DNA of 64,000 nt from Gracilibacillus kekensis (GTDB lineage Bacteria > Bacillota > Bacilli > Bacillales > Amphibacillaceae), in contig NZ_FRCZ01000006.1 in the NCBI RefSeq assembly GCF_900143085.1, positions 217,565 through 281,564 of the forward strand, written 5' to 3'. A program made the translations under genes and the position numbers. The notes beneath the pieces were generated by a model. It was not told the DNA's origin and did not search any database. It worked only from the letters and a program-made list of their open reading frames with translations. Positions 17,818 through 28,118 of this stretch are shown one piece after another (within the stretch, counting starts at the first letter, position 1; every line of letters begins with the position of its first letter).

Positions 17818-19539
17818 ATGCCAAATGAAAAAACAATGAAACAAGCCGAAGCTCGTATTAAGAATACGATAAATAAAAGCAATAATCTTTTGGAAGAAAA
17901 ACATAATTACGAACAAATACTGAAGCACAATATGAACTTGATATTTGTAATCCGCCAAGAGAATGATCGTTTCTATTTTTCATTGTTAGCCGGGAAGTTA
18001 AAAGAGAAATTAGATTTATCTGATAACTTAATCGGAAAAAATGCAGACTTATCTATATTGGATCATGGTTTGAAAGCTTTGTTTAAAGAAAAGATACAAG
18101 AATCGTTAACAGGTAAAGAAGTATCATTTAGACACACCTATCAGCAATGTGATATATATTCGATGTTATCGCCAATCGTAAAAAATGGGCAAGTAATCGA
18201 AATTGTTGGTACTTCTATCGATATTACATCATTTAAAAAAGCAGAGCAGGAAATAGAATATTTACGAGCATATGACAGGTTAACAAATCTTCCTAATCGA
18301 GATAAATTACTGAAAGATTTAGATGAAAGCATTAAAGATAAGAAAATTAATCCTCTTAAAGCACTGATTATGTGTGATTTAGATCGGTTGAAAAATATAA
18401 ATGACACATTAGGGCAATATGCGGGAGATCAAGTAATTTCGCTGATTTCAGAGCGGCTTCTGCAAATAACTCCTAGAGGTTGCAAAATCTACCGTTTTGG
18501 TGGAGATGAATTTGTTATTGTTATGGACCAAACGATAAAAGACATTAGTCGATTAGCAGAAGAGATTCTGCATATTATTCGACAGCCATTTGTGTTATCG
18601 AAAAATGACTTTTATATGACAGGAACAATAGGTATAAGTTATATGAATGAATCTGTTGAAGAAGCAGAAGAATATATTAATAGAGCAAGTGTTGCCGTTC
18701 ATTATGGTAAAGTCAAGGGTGGCAATCGTGTAATTGAATATAATAATCAAATGAGTGAAAAATATAATGAGATATTATTGCTCGAATCAGACATACGTAA
18801 AGCATTTCAATACAATGAATTTACGCTATCTTATCAGCCAAAGGTAGACGTACATACGAATGAAATAGTTGGTGTCGAAGCATTGATACGATGGGAACAT
18901 GGTAAGAAAGGTATGATCCCTCCATCCACTTTCATTCCAATTGCAGAAGAAATCGGTATGATCGAAAAAATTGGAGAATGGGTATTACGGGAAGCATGCA
19001 GCCAATTTGTAAAATGGCAATCAAGTGGACTTAAACCAGTGATAGTAGCTGTCAATGTTTCTGCCGTAGAGTTACAACAATCAGAATTTTTAAAAAGAGT
19101 AAAGAAGATTATTAAGGAAACAGGGATGGACCCAAATTATTTAGAGATTGAAATTACAGAAAACAGCATCATGCAAAACACTGAAGAATGTATTGATCGA
19201 ATGAACCAACTACGAGAGATGGGCATTTCATTATCGATTGATGATTTTGGTACAGGTTATTCCTCTATGGGGTATTTGCAAAAATTCCCAATTAATTATT
19301 TAAAAATTGATAAGTCCTTTATAAAAGAATTATTTAGTCAATCGGGAAGTGCTGAAATTATTAAAGCAATGATTCAATTAGGACATACATTTGGTTTGAA
19401 GGTAGTAGCAGAAGGGGTAGAAGGTGAACAGATTCTTTCTTTTATTCAAAATCAGGATTGTGATTATTATCAGGGCTATTTCTATAGTAAACCAGTGGAA
19501 CCAGAATTAATAAAAGAGAAATTGTTAGCTTACTCTTAA
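17818..19539 (+). CDS. PAS-GGDEF-EAL cyclic-di-GMP signalling protein
   Basis: 573 residues: a helical start and PAS-like sensor (about 35-145), a GGDEF domain with intact RFGGDEF, and an EAL domain with intact EALIRWEH, DDFGTGYSS and KIDKSF motifs. No transmembrane segment, so it is cytoplasmic. The residues before GGDEF lack the RxxD inhibitory site. It could make and/or degrade c-di-GMP; intact EAL motifs favour phosphodiesterase activity. Start at ATG 17818 with SD AAGGTGA. Confidence 0.9.
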   Translation: MPNEKTMKQAEARIKNTINKSNNLLEEKHNYEQILKHNMNLIFVIRQENDRFYFSLLAGKLKEKLDLSDNLIGKNADLSILDHGLKALFKEKIQESLTGKEVSFRHTYQQCDIYSMLSPIVKNGQVIEIVGTSIDITSFKKAEQEIEYLRAYDRLTNLPNRDKLLKDLDESIKDKKINPLKALIMCDLDRLKNINDTLGQYAGDQVISLISERLLQITPRGCKIYRFGGDEFVIVMDQTIKDISRLAEEILHIIRQPFVLSKNDFYMTGTIGISYMNESVEEAEEYINRASVAVHYGKVKGGNRVIEYNNQMSEKYNEILLLESDIRKAFQYNEFTLSYQPKVDVHTNEIVGVEALIRWEHGKKGMIPPSTFIPIAEEIGMIEKIGEWVLREACSQFVKWQSSGLKPVIVAVNVSAVELQQSEFLKRVKKIIKETGMDPNYLEIEITENSIMQNTEECIDRMNQLREMGISLSIDDFGTGYSSMGYLQKFPINYLKIDKSFIKELFSQSGSAEIIKAMIQLGHTFGLKVVAEGVEGEQILSFIQNQDCDYYQGYFYSKPVEPELIKEKLLAYS

Positions 19540-19579
19540 CAAAAAAAGAGGATTAGCATAATGAATGAGGTGGTATTAT

Positions 19580-20050
19580 ATGATTAATGTGTTATTTATT
19601 TGTTTAGGAAATATATGCAGATCACCGATGGCAGAGGCGGTCTTTCGACAAATTATCAAAGAGAAGGGACTTGAGGATAGATTTGTAATTGATTCAGCAG
19701 GAATAGGTGATTGGCATATTGGTAATCCTCCACATCAAGGAACAAGAAAAAAATTAGATGAGATGAAAATTTCATATCAAGGGCAAAAGGCACGTCAAAT
19801 TATAAAGAATGACTTAGAAGAATTCGATTATGTCATTGCTATGGATCAGCAGAACATGGATGACTTACAACAATTTAATTTTGAAGCTGCAAAGGTAACA
19901 GTAAAAAAACTAATGGATTTTATTGATCAACCAATAGAACAAAATGTACCTGATCCATATTTTACGAAAAATTTTGATTATACATTCGAGTTAGTTCAAG
20001 AAGGTTGTGAACATTTATTCGAGTATATAAAAAAAGAACACGACTTATAA
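19580..20050 (+). CDS. yfkJ: Low-molecular-weight protein-tyrosine phosphatase YfkJ
   Basis: 156 residues. The P-loop CLGNICRSPMAEA gives the C-x5-R-S signature (Cys8, Arg14) and the general-acid Asp is in VPDPYF. Removes phosphate from protein tyrosines (arginine in some relatives). The start at 19580 has SD GAGGTGG. yfkI and yfkH follow on the same strand, the order known in B. subtilis, where the operon is linked to ethanol/general stress. Confidence 0.92.
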   Translation: MINVLFICLGNICRSPMAEAVFRQIIKEKGLEDRFVIDSAGIGDWHIGNPPHQGTRKKLDEMKISYQGQKARQIIKNDLEEFDYVIAMDQQNMDDLQQFNFEAAKVTVKKLMDFIDQPIEQNVPDPYFTKNFDYTFELVQEGCEHLFEYIKKEHDL

Positions 20051-20087
20051 GCATTAGCCAAAATAAGTAGAGAAGGGTTGATAGGTT

Positions 20088-20372
20088 ATGGGAAAAGAAA
20101 CACTGATTAAAGGAATTGCAGCTGGAGCATTAGTTGGAGGTTTGCTTACATTATTTGATCGAGATACACGAATTTTTGTATCAAAAAACCTAAAAAATTG
20201 TGGAGATAAATCTGTATATTATGCCAAAAATCCTGCAGATGCTATCCATCAACTTAATGCAGGATATGCGAAATGTTCGGAGCAGCTCTCTTCCGGGTTA
20301 ACCACAGCGTTAGATATGCTTAATCAATTACAGGAAGTCACAAAGAAAATAGACAATAGAGATGCTAAATGA
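20088..20372 (+). CDS. yfkI: YfkI-like protein with YtxH-type N-terminus
   Basis: 94 residues with a Gly-rich hydrophobic start (IKGIAAGALVGGLLTLFDRDTR) like YtxH proteins, then a helical tail. Probably membrane-associated; function unknown. Its stop overlaps the start of yfkH by 4 bp (ATGA), giving translational coupling. Named from position between yfkJ and yfkH and size. Confidence 0.75.
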   Translation: MGKETLIKGIAAGALVGGLLTLFDRDTRIFVSKNLKNCGDKSVYYAKNPADAIHQLNAGYAKCSEQLSSGLTTALDMLNQLQEVTKKIDNRDAK

Positions 20373-21211
20373 AAAAGAAATGGTTAAATCAACCGTTTGT
20401 TCGTTTTCTAAAGCGGCTGTTTGATCGAATTACGTCTGATGAGGTTCCGGGATTAGCGGCTCAATTATCTTATTTTTTATTGTTATCCTTGTTTCCTTTT
20501 ATGATTTTTCTTGTAACCTTAGTAGGTTACTTACCTTTCAATGATATTGACGTAATGAACTTTGTTTCTACCTACGCACCAGACGGAATCATAACACTTT
20601 TGAATGATAATCTAACGCAAATTATGAATAATCGTAATGGTGGGTTATTGTCGATTGGTATTATTGGTACCCTCTGGTCTGCTTCCAATGGTATTAATGC
20701 ATTAATACGTTCATTTAATAAAGCATATAATATTGATGAAGAACGATCTTTCGTTGTGACTAGAGGAATTTCGATTGTCTTAACGATTGCGATGCTGCTT
20801 GTCATACTTATCGCTTTTCTTTTACCTATATTTGGGCGGATGATTGGTGTTTACCTGTTTTCATTATTCGGATTGTCAGCAGGATTCTTAGATTTGTGGA
20901 ATGCATTAAGATGGGTAATTTCGTCGGTAATTTTCTTTATTGTTTTAATAATGCTCTATCGATTAGCTCCGAGCAAAAAGGTTTATTTTAAACATGTTTA
21001 TATCGGGGCGATCTTTGCTACTGTGTTTTGGCAATTAACCTCATTAGCATTCTCCTACTATGTATCGTCAATGGGTAATTATTCGGCCACATATGGAAGC
21101 TTAGGTGGTGTGATCATCCTAATGATATGGTTTTACATATCGGGCATCATCATTATCACCGGAGGAGAAATTAACGCAGAAATAGAAAGCAAACACAAGG
21201 CTTACGACTAA
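20369..21211 (+). CDS. yfkH: YihY/BrkB (RBN-like) family membrane protein YfkH
   Basis: 280 residues with six hydrophobic segments and BrkB family marks (GLAAQLSYFLLLSLFPFMIFLV near the start, the SYYVSSMGNYSATYGSLGG segment, and a closing ITGGEINAEIE). The family was once mis-assigned as RNase BN; it is now seen as a membrane protein or transporter of uncertain role. Last gene of yfkJIH. It is followed not by a simple terminator but by the word array at 21228-21385. Confidence 0.88.
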   Translation: MKKKWLNQPFVRFLKRLFDRITSDEVPGLAAQLSYFLLLSLFPFMIFLVTLVGYLPFNDIDVMNFVSTYAPDGIITLLNDNLTQIMNNRNGGLLSIGIIGTLWSASNGINALIRSFNKAYNIDEERSFVVTRGISIVLTIAMLLVILIAFLLPIFGRMIGVYLFSLFGLSAGFLDLWNALRWVISSVIFFIVLIMLYRLAPSKKVYFKHVYIGAIFATVFWQLTSLAFSYYVSSMGNYSATYGSLGGVIILMIWFYISGIIIITGGEINAEIESKHKAYD

Positions 21212-21227
21212 TCGTCAGCCTTGTTCT

Positions 21228-21385
21228 CTTCACGGGATAATGCCTGCTCTTCACGGGATAACTACTTCGCTTCACGGGATAATGCCTGCTCTTGACGGGA
21301 TATTATGACTTATCCCGTGAAGCGATCACTATATCCTGTGAAGACAACTGAATATCCCGTCTACAACACCACTTATCCCGTGAAG
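21228..21385. repeat. 21-bp periodic array of 13-bp words, four direct then four inverted
   Basis: Words start at 21228, 21249, 21270, 21291 (CTTCACGGGATAA three times, then CTTGACGGGATAT) and, inverted, at 21310, 21331, 21352, 21373 (TTATCCCGTGAAG, ATATCCTGTGAAG, ATATCCCGTCTAC, TTATCCCGTGAAG). Steps are 21, 21, 21, 19, 21, 21, 21 bp, so spacers are 8 bp and the central one is 6 bp (TATGAC). It fills the gap between convergent yfkH and pfeT and could also fold as a bulged hairpin in RNA. Confidence 0.95.
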
Positions 21386-21404
21386 AGAATCCCCGCTTTT
21401 TGTT

Positions 21405-23342
21405 TTATTTTAATGTTAACAGACGTAAGCCGTTTAGTATGACTAGGATGGTGCTGCCTTCATGTCCGATAACTCCAAGTGGCATATCGATTAGTTGCAA
21501 GAAGTTAGAAGCGATAAGTGTTAGGATTACAGCGATAGAAAAAACGATATTTTGTTTGATAATTCGATTCATTTTTTTAGACAAGTTTACGGCCTTGACG
21601 ATTTTTGAAAGTTTATTCTTGATTAAGACGACATCGGCAGTTTCCAATGCGATATCACTACCTGCCCCCATTGCTATTCCGATGTTCGCTGTTGCTAAAG
21701 CAGGTGCATCATTAATTCCGTCACCAATCATTGCTACTTTTTGATTATTCTCAGCTAACTGTTTTAGGTGTGTTACTTTGTCTTCAGGTAAACAGTTCGC
21801 ATAAAATTCATCAATATTAGCTTCTTTAGCGATAGCAGCAGCTGTACTTTTGTTATCACCGGTTAACATTACAGTTTTTATACCCATTTTATTTAATGTC
21901 TCTATCGCCTCAATAGAATCTTTGCGTAACGTATCCTTCAAGAGAAAAATCGCGATAACTTCCTCAGCCTTTTTAACAAAGACCATCGTTTTTTCAACAT
22001 GCAAATCCGTATTAACACCCTGTGCATTAATAAACTCCTCAGCCTGGCTATCTCCAACCATCGCTTTATTACCAATAAACCATTCTTCGTTATCAATACA
22101 ACCTTTTAATCCCTTCCCGTTAATGTGTTTAACATCTTCAACAGTGACAGTGGTATCCTTTTTATTGTCACGTGCCCAGACTGTCATCGTTTGAGCTAAT
22201 GGATGATTGGATTCATTTTCAATTGCATAGATCACATCGGCGATATATGGATAAGAATACGCCGAATGAATAAACGCGTCTGTTACGACTGGTTCACCTT
22301 TTGTTAATGTACCTGTTTTGTCAAAGGCAATTGTATCAATAGTAGATAAACCCTCGACATACATGCCACCCTTAAAAAGAACGCCATTTCTTGCACTGTT
22401 TGAGATGGCAGATAATGTTGCTGGCATGATCGCGGCAACGAGAGCACAAGGTGAAGCAACGACTAATAAAATCATGGCACGATAAATGGTATCTGTCCAA
22501 GACCAGCCAAATAAGAAATGCGGCAAAAACATCATAAAGCCTACTGAAACTAAAACAACTTTTACATAAGTGCTTTCAAAACGCTCAATAAATTGTTGGG
22601 ATGGCGACCGCTCATTTTGTGCATGTTGAACAAGCTGAATGATTTTTTGAAAAAGCGTTTGATCAGGTAATGTATGGATCTCTACAAATAATGTGCCATT
22701 CATGTTAACTGTGCCTGCAAAAACGTTGTCCTCTGCATTCTTAATGACAGGAATCGCTTCTCCTGACAATGCGCTTTCGTCGATCGATGTTTCCCCTTTA
22801 GTAATTACCCCATCTGCAGGAACTCGTTCGCCAGCTTTGATGATAATATGATCGCCGATTTGTAACTTAGAGACTTTTACTTGTTTATTGTTTAAAAGTG
22901 TTGCCGTTTCTGGTTGTAAATTCATTAATGATTCTAATTCTTTTTCACTTTTGTTTTCTGTATAGGTTTCTAATGCACCAGATAGCGCAAAAATGAATAT
23001 CAAAATCGCACCTTCTGTCCAATATCCGATCGAAGCTGCTCCGATAGCGGCCATGATCATAAGAAGTTCAACATTTAATTTTTTCTCGGAGATTGTTTCT
23101 GTAATTCCTTCTTTTGCTTTTGCATAACCACCGATAATAAAAGCACTAAGCAAAATGATAGTCCAACTTCTTTCAGGAAGCGAATCATGTAATAACCATG
23201 CAGATAGTATCAATAACCCACTAAACAAAGCAGCAATCAATTCTCGGTGTTTCCAAATGAATGAAAAAATTCGGGAATTCTTCCATGTATTCTTGTTATC
23301 GAATATTGGTTTATTTAAAATTATTTTAATTACATTACTCAT
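21405..23342 (-). CDS. pfeT: P1B-4-type metal-exporting ATPase, PfeT-like
   Basis: 645 residues: transmembrane start without a CxxC metal-binding domain, actuator (TSIDESALSGEAIPV), SPC metal motif in the membrane (VVASPCALVAA), phosphorylation site DKTGTLT and hinge GDGINDAPA. SPC rather than CPC, and no N-terminal domain, mark the P1B-4 group (Fe2+, Co2+, Zn2+). A perfect PerR box and a near-perfect Fur box upstream point to ferrous-iron efflux as in B. subtilis PfeT/ZosA. Cd/Zn export is the alternative. Confidence 0.85.
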   Translation of the reverse strand: MSNVIKIILNKPIFDNKNTWKNSRIFSFIWKHRELIAALFSGLLILSAWLLHDSLPERSWTIILLSAFIIGGYAKAKEGITETISEKKLNVELLMIMAAIGAASIGYWTEGAILIFIFALSGALETYTENKSEKELESLMNLQPETATLLNNKQVKVSKLQIGDHIIIKAGERVPADGVITKGETSIDESALSGEAIPVIKNAEDNVFAGTVNMNGTLFVEIHTLPDQTLFQKIIQLVQHAQNERSPSQQFIERFESTYVKVVLVSVGFMMFLPHFLFGWSWTDTIYRAMILLVVASPCALVAAIMPATLSAISNSARNGVLFKGGMYVEGLSTIDTIAFDKTGTLTKGEPVVTDAFIHSAYSYPYIADVIYAIENESNHPLAQTMTVWARDNKKDTTVTVEDVKHINGKGLKGCIDNEEWFIGNKAMVGDSQAEEFINAQGVNTDLHVEKTMVFVKKAEEVIAIFLLKDTLRKDSIEAIETLNKMGIKTVMLTGDNKSTAAAIAKEANIDEFYANCLPEDKVTHLKQLAENNQKVAMIGDGINDAPALATANIGIAMGAGSDIALETADVVLIKNKLSKIVKAVNLSKKMNRIIKQNIVFSIAVILTLIASNFLQLIDMPLGVIGHEGSTILVILNGLRLLTLK

Positions 23343-23394
23343 TGTAATCCCCTCTCCTTATTAATTGAGAATAGAATTCATCAAAAGTCTTATA

Positions 23395-23409
23395 TGACAA
23401 TGATTATCA
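23395..23409. promoter_or_regulatory. Fur box upstream of pfeT
   Basis: TGACAATGATTATCA matches the 7-1-7 Fur consensus TGATAATnATTATCA with one mismatch. It lies 53 bp from the pfeT start and 11 bp from the PerR box, on the gene side of it. Confidence 0.8.
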
Positions 23410-23420
23410 TTATATTTTAA

Positions 23421-23435
23421 TTATAATGATTATAA
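23421..23435. promoter_or_regulatory. PerR box upstream of pfeT
   Basis: TTATAATGATTATAA is a perfect palindromic match to the PerR consensus TTATAATnATTATAA. PerR would hold the gene off until peroxide inactivates it. Confidence 0.85.
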
Positions 23436-23622
23436 AATAAAAACTAATTTAATAATAGCATTTCTTCGAAAAAAGTCAATGGTGATTAAATAAGTAATGG
23501 GATAATATAACAGAAGATAAATTCCACTATAACAGATTGCAAAAACATTGAAATAAAAAAGATAAACTGTTATCTTCAATAAAGGAGAATACATATAACA
23601 AATGATAAGGGGTGTAGTAATA

Positions 23623-24450
23623 ATGAAGAAAATTCTTGGATTTATGAGTTTTATTATAATGACGTCAATCCTGTTTGCATGTAGTGAAAATAGTGAAAAA
23701 TGGGATGAAATTCAGGAAAAAGGTACAATAGTAGCTGGAACATCTGGTACTTTAATTGCTGCTTCAACATATGACGATGAAGAAAATTTAACAGGTTATG
23801 ATGTGGAAGTTATGCGAGAAGTAGCTAAACGTTTAGATTTAGATGTAAAGTTTGAGATTCTTGGTATTGATAGTATGTTACCGGCTATTGAGAGTGGAAG
23901 AATTGATGTGGCGGTTAATGACATAGAAGTAACGGATAAGAGAAAAAAACAGTTTGCGTTCTCAGAACCATATAAATACTCTTACACAACAATGGTTGTC
24001 AGAAAAGACGATAATTCAGGTATTGAGAGCTTGGAAGATTTAGAAGGGAAACGTGCTGGTGGTGGAGCTACAACAATCTTTAGCCAGATTGCAGAACATT
24101 TCGGTGCAGAAGTTGTTACATATGGTAATGCTCCAAATGAAGCTTATCTGAGAGATGTTCATAATGGTAATACAGATGTAATCGTTAATGACTATTTCTT
24201 ATCAAAATTTGGAGTGGGTGCATTTCCTGATTTCGATATTCATCTGCATCCAGATTTAAAATTCCACCCAACAAAGCAAGCGGTTGTGATGGATAAGGAT
24301 GCACAAAAGTTGCAACAGGAGATTAATAAAGTAATAGCTGAAATGAGAGAAGATGGTACATTAACAGAGCTTGCAACTCAATTTTATCAGGAAGATGCCT
24401 CCCAAAAACCAGAAGAAGATATTGAAGAAATTGAAGGGCTTGACCTATAA
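23623..24450 (+). CDS. Amino-acid ABC transporter substrate-binding lipoprotein
   Basis: 275 residues: lipoprotein signal with lipobox LFAC, then a cluster-3 periplasmic-binding fold (GTIVAGTSGTLIAASTYDDE, LTGYDVEVMREVAKRL, a DVAVNDIEVTDKRKKQFAFS block). Such proteins bind polar amino acids or cystine. Start at 23623 behind AAGGGG. Its partner permease follows 12 bp later, but no ATPase gene is adjacent. Confidence 0.87.
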   Translation: MKKILGFMSFIIMTSILFACSENSEKWDEIQEKGTIVAGTSGTLIAASTYDDEENLTGYDVEVMREVAKRLDLDVKFEILGIDSMLPAIESGRIDVAVNDIEVTDKRKKQFAFSEPYKYSYTTMVVRKDDNSGIESLEDLEGKRAGGGATTIFSQIAEHFGAEVVTYGNAPNEAYLRDVHNGNTDVIVNDYFLSKFGVGAFPDFDIHLHPDLKFHPTKQAVVMDKDAQKLQQEINKVIAEMREDGTLTELATQFYQEDASQKPEEDIEEIEGLDL

Positions 24451-24462
24451 GGTGTGATAGAT

Positions 24463-25134
24463 GTGGAAGATTTTTTTGATATTAAATTAGCGATTGAAAA
24501 CCTCCCGTTGATTCTTAGTGGTTTACCAATGACGATTATCGTCTCTTTAGGGAGTATGGCGTTGGGGTTAGTGCTAGGATTATTTTTATCACTAGCACGT
24601 AGCTCTGAGTTAATCGTTCTAAGATATCCTGCGAGAATATATATTTCGTTTATGCGAGGTACCCCCATTTTAGTATTTCTATTTATTTTGTACTATGGGT
24701 TGCCTATGATTGAAACCGTAAATTTACAGATGTCTGCATTATCGGCAGCTATTTTAGGCTTTGGATTAAATAGTGCTGCTTACATTGCAGAAGTGATTCG
24801 TGCTTCGATTAACAGTGTACCAAAAGGACAATGGGAGTCAGCAAAAGCACTAGGCTTAGGCTATTGGAGCTCACTAATGAAAATTATTCTGCCACAAGGT
24901 GCTCGTATTGCGATGCCACCTTTGACGAATGTTTTCTTGGACTTAGTGAAAGCCACATCGCTTGCTGCAGTTATTACAGTTCCCGAACTATTTCAGAAAG
25001 CCCAAATAGCTGGTGGTAGAAGCTTTGATTCGTTAACAATGTATATATTAGTAGCTCTCATTTATTGGCCATTGTGTATTATAATATCTATTATTCAAGA
25101 ACGATTAGAAAAAAGGTTCAGTAAATATATGTGA
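24463..25134 (+). CDS. Amino-acid ABC transporter permease (His/Glu/Gln/Cys type)
   Basis: About 223 residues with four to five membrane spans, the HEQRO-type start (LPLILSGLPMTIIVSLGSMALG) and the ATPase-coupling loop (ESAKALGLGYWSSLMKIILPQ). GTG at 24463 has AAGGTG upstream; GTG at 24454 is possible but has no SD. The operon ends at the terminator at 25137 without an ATP-binding gene, so it must borrow an ATPase encoded elsewhere. Confidence 0.88.
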   Translation: MEDFFDIKLAIENLPLILSGLPMTIIVSLGSMALGLVLGLFLSLARSSELIVLRYPARIYISFMRGTPILVFLFILYYGLPMIETVNLQMSALSAAILGFGLNSAAYIAEVIRASINSVPKGQWESAKALGLGYWSSLMKIILPQGARIAMPPLTNVFLDLVKATSLAAVITVPELFQKAQIAGGRSFDSLTMYILVALIYWPLCIIISIIQERLEKRFSKYM

Positions 25135-25136
25135 TC

Positions 25137-25173
25137 AAAAAAAGTAACAAGCATTGAGCTTGTTACTTTTTTT
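25137..25173 (+). terminator. Terminator of the amino-acid ABC pair
   Basis: Sixteen-base arms built on GTAACAAGC and GCTTGTTAC within A- and T-runs, loop ATTGA. Near the stop of the permease. Confidence 0.92.
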
Positions 25174-25253
25174 GTATTAAAATTGTGTAAATATTCTTTA
25201 AACTTTGTTTTATATTTTGTATTCATGATACCATTTTAATAATATGAATATAG

Positions 25254-26435
<1,182 letters not shown>

Positions 26436-26501
26436 ATTTGATTAATGATAGCAAGAAAGGGGAAGTATATTAGAAAAAGATCTTGATAGGATGAGGCGAC
26501 A

Positions 26502-27653
26502 ATGAAAATACTAATCATCACGGAAACGTTTTTGCCATCCACAGATGGTGTTGTCACTCGATTAACGAATAGTATACGCTATTTTTTGCAAGCTGGTCAT
26601 CAGGTGAAGGTTGTTGCACCTGATTTAGGCGTGGATCAGTACAAGGGGGCGGAAGTGATTGGGTTGCCAGCCCGTAAATTGTTTTTTTATCGCTCCAAAC
26701 CCTTTGCACTTCCCAATAGAAAAGTGAAAGCGATTATGAAAGAATACCAGCCCGATATTGTCCATGTTGTCAATCCAGGATTTGTTGGTGCTTCGGGTGT
26801 CCATTACGCCAAAAAATTACACTTTCCTTTAATCGCTTCGTATCACACGCAAGTACCTAAATATTTAGACTACTATCATTTATCTATGTTCAAAGGGTTA
26901 TTGTGGTGGTATTTTCGGAAACTACATAATAAAGCAGAGCTTAATTTGTGCACGTCACATATAGTAAAAGAAGAATTAGATAACCAACGATTTAAGAATG
27001 TACAAGTTTGGAAACGTGGAGTTGATACAATTCTATTTGATCCAAATAAATCGAATCCAGAAATGCGAAGAAAATTATCCAATGGTAAGGTATCAAAAAA
27101 ACTACTATTATATGTAGGGAGATTAGCGGCAGAGAAGGAAATTGAGAAGATTCGAGCTGTTATCGAAAAATCCGATCAGTTTGTACTAGCTATTGTTGGA
27201 GATGGTCCACATCGAACAACACTTGAAAACTACTTTAAAGGAACGGATACCGTATTTACCGGATTTATGCATGGGGAAGAACTAGCAGAGGCTTATGCTT
27301 CTTCTGATGTTTTTGTATTTCCATCAACAACGGAAACGCTTGGATTAGTTTTAATGGAGGCGATGGCTTCTGGGCTGCCAATCGTTGCTGCCAGGAGTGG
27401 ACCCACGAAAGAACAAATTCGAGACGAAGTAAATGGTTTACTCTATAAGCCGGAAAGTATGGAAAACTTTATTGAAACTGTCCTGCGTTTCGAAGATGAG
27501 ACTTTAAGAAGGCGTTTGGCAAAAGCGGCATGGCAAGAGGTTCAACAAATGGGATGGGAAGAACAATCAAAACAAGCATTAGATTTTTACAGACAAGTTG
27601 CAGGATTGCAAGCTGGTGAGGTTAGTAAAACTATGGAGAATTCAAAAGATTAA
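26502..27653 (+). CDS. sqdX: Sulfoquinovosyltransferase SqdX (GT4 family)
   Basis: 383 residues of a GT-B glycosyltransferase. The N-terminal half closely follows cyanobacterial SqdX/SQD2 as I remember it (ETFLPSTDGVVTRL, HVVNPGFVGASG, ASYHTQVPKYLDYY, AELNLCTS); the C-terminal half has VGRLAAEKEIE and the donor-site TETLGLVLMEAMASGLP. It should transfer sulfoquinovose to diacylglycerol at the membrane. Directly after sqdB, which supports a real SQDG pathway. A different sugar-lipid transferase is less likely. Confidence 0.87.
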   Translation: MKILIITETFLPSTDGVVTRLTNSIRYFLQAGHQVKVVAPDLGVDQYKGAEVIGLPARKLFFYRSKPFALPNRKVKAIMKEYQPDIVHVVNPGFVGASGVHYAKKLHFPLIASYHTQVPKYLDYYHLSMFKGLLWWYFRKLHNKAELNLCTSHIVKEELDNQRFKNVQVWKRGVDTILFDPNKSNPEMRRKLSNGKVSKKLLLYVGRLAAEKEIEKIRAVIEKSDQFVLAIVGDGPHRTTLENYFKGTDTVFTGFMHGEELAEAYASSDVFVFPSTTETLGLVLMEAMASGLPIVAARSGPTKEQIRDEVNGLLYKPESMENFIETVLRFEDETLRRRLAKAAWQEVQQMGWEEQSKQALDFYRQVAGLQAGEVSKTMENSKD

Positions 27654-27670
27654 GGATTAGAAGGAGACAT

Positions 27671-28105
27671 ATGAAAAAGCATCCAAAGAAAAGTGGACGT
27701 TTTCAATTTTTTCAATTTAGTATGATCGGTGCCAGTAATGCCATAATAGATATTGGGGCATTAAATATATTGTTGTTATTGTTTCATACAGAAAATCGTG
27801 TTATTTTACTAGTGTTTAATACAATTGCCTACTCTCTAGCAATACTAAACAGTTATATCTGGAATGCTTCGATTACGTTCAAAAGAACTTCCGAAGGCAA
27901 TGCCTATCAACGTTTCTCTTTTATCGTACAAGCTATCGTCAGTTTAGTCATTAGTAATGGTGTATTTATCGGGGCACATACACTTTTTATGGCGATGGAT
28001 ATGCCTTCATGGTGGAATTATAATCTAGCAAAATTGTTAGCAATGGTACTTTCATCATTAGCAAGCTTTTTTATGGTTAAGTTCTTTGTGTTTAGAGATT
28101 ATTAA
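27671..28105 (+). CDS. GtrA family membrane protein
   Basis: 144 residues with four transmembrane spans (QFSMIGASNAIIDIGALNILLLL is the typical GtrA start). GtrA proteins help move lipid-linked sugars across the membrane or modify glycolipids. It is 17 bp after sqdX, so it likely belongs to the same operon and may act on the sulfolipid or its precursor; that is inference from position. Confidence 0.85.
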   Translation: MKKHPKKSGRFQFFQFSMIGASNAIIDIGALNILLLLFHTENRVILLVFNTIAYSLAILNSYIWNASITFKRTSEGNAYQRFSFIVQAIVSLVISNGVFIGAHTLFMAMDMPSWWNYNLAKLLAMVLSSLASFFMVKFFVFRDY

Positions 28106-28118
28106 AGGAGGAATTTTA

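Noticed and set aside
21228..21385. Word arrays as CRISPR
   Set aside because: Repeats are 13 bp with 8-bp spacers and change direction; no cas genes are present. CRISPR units are far longer.
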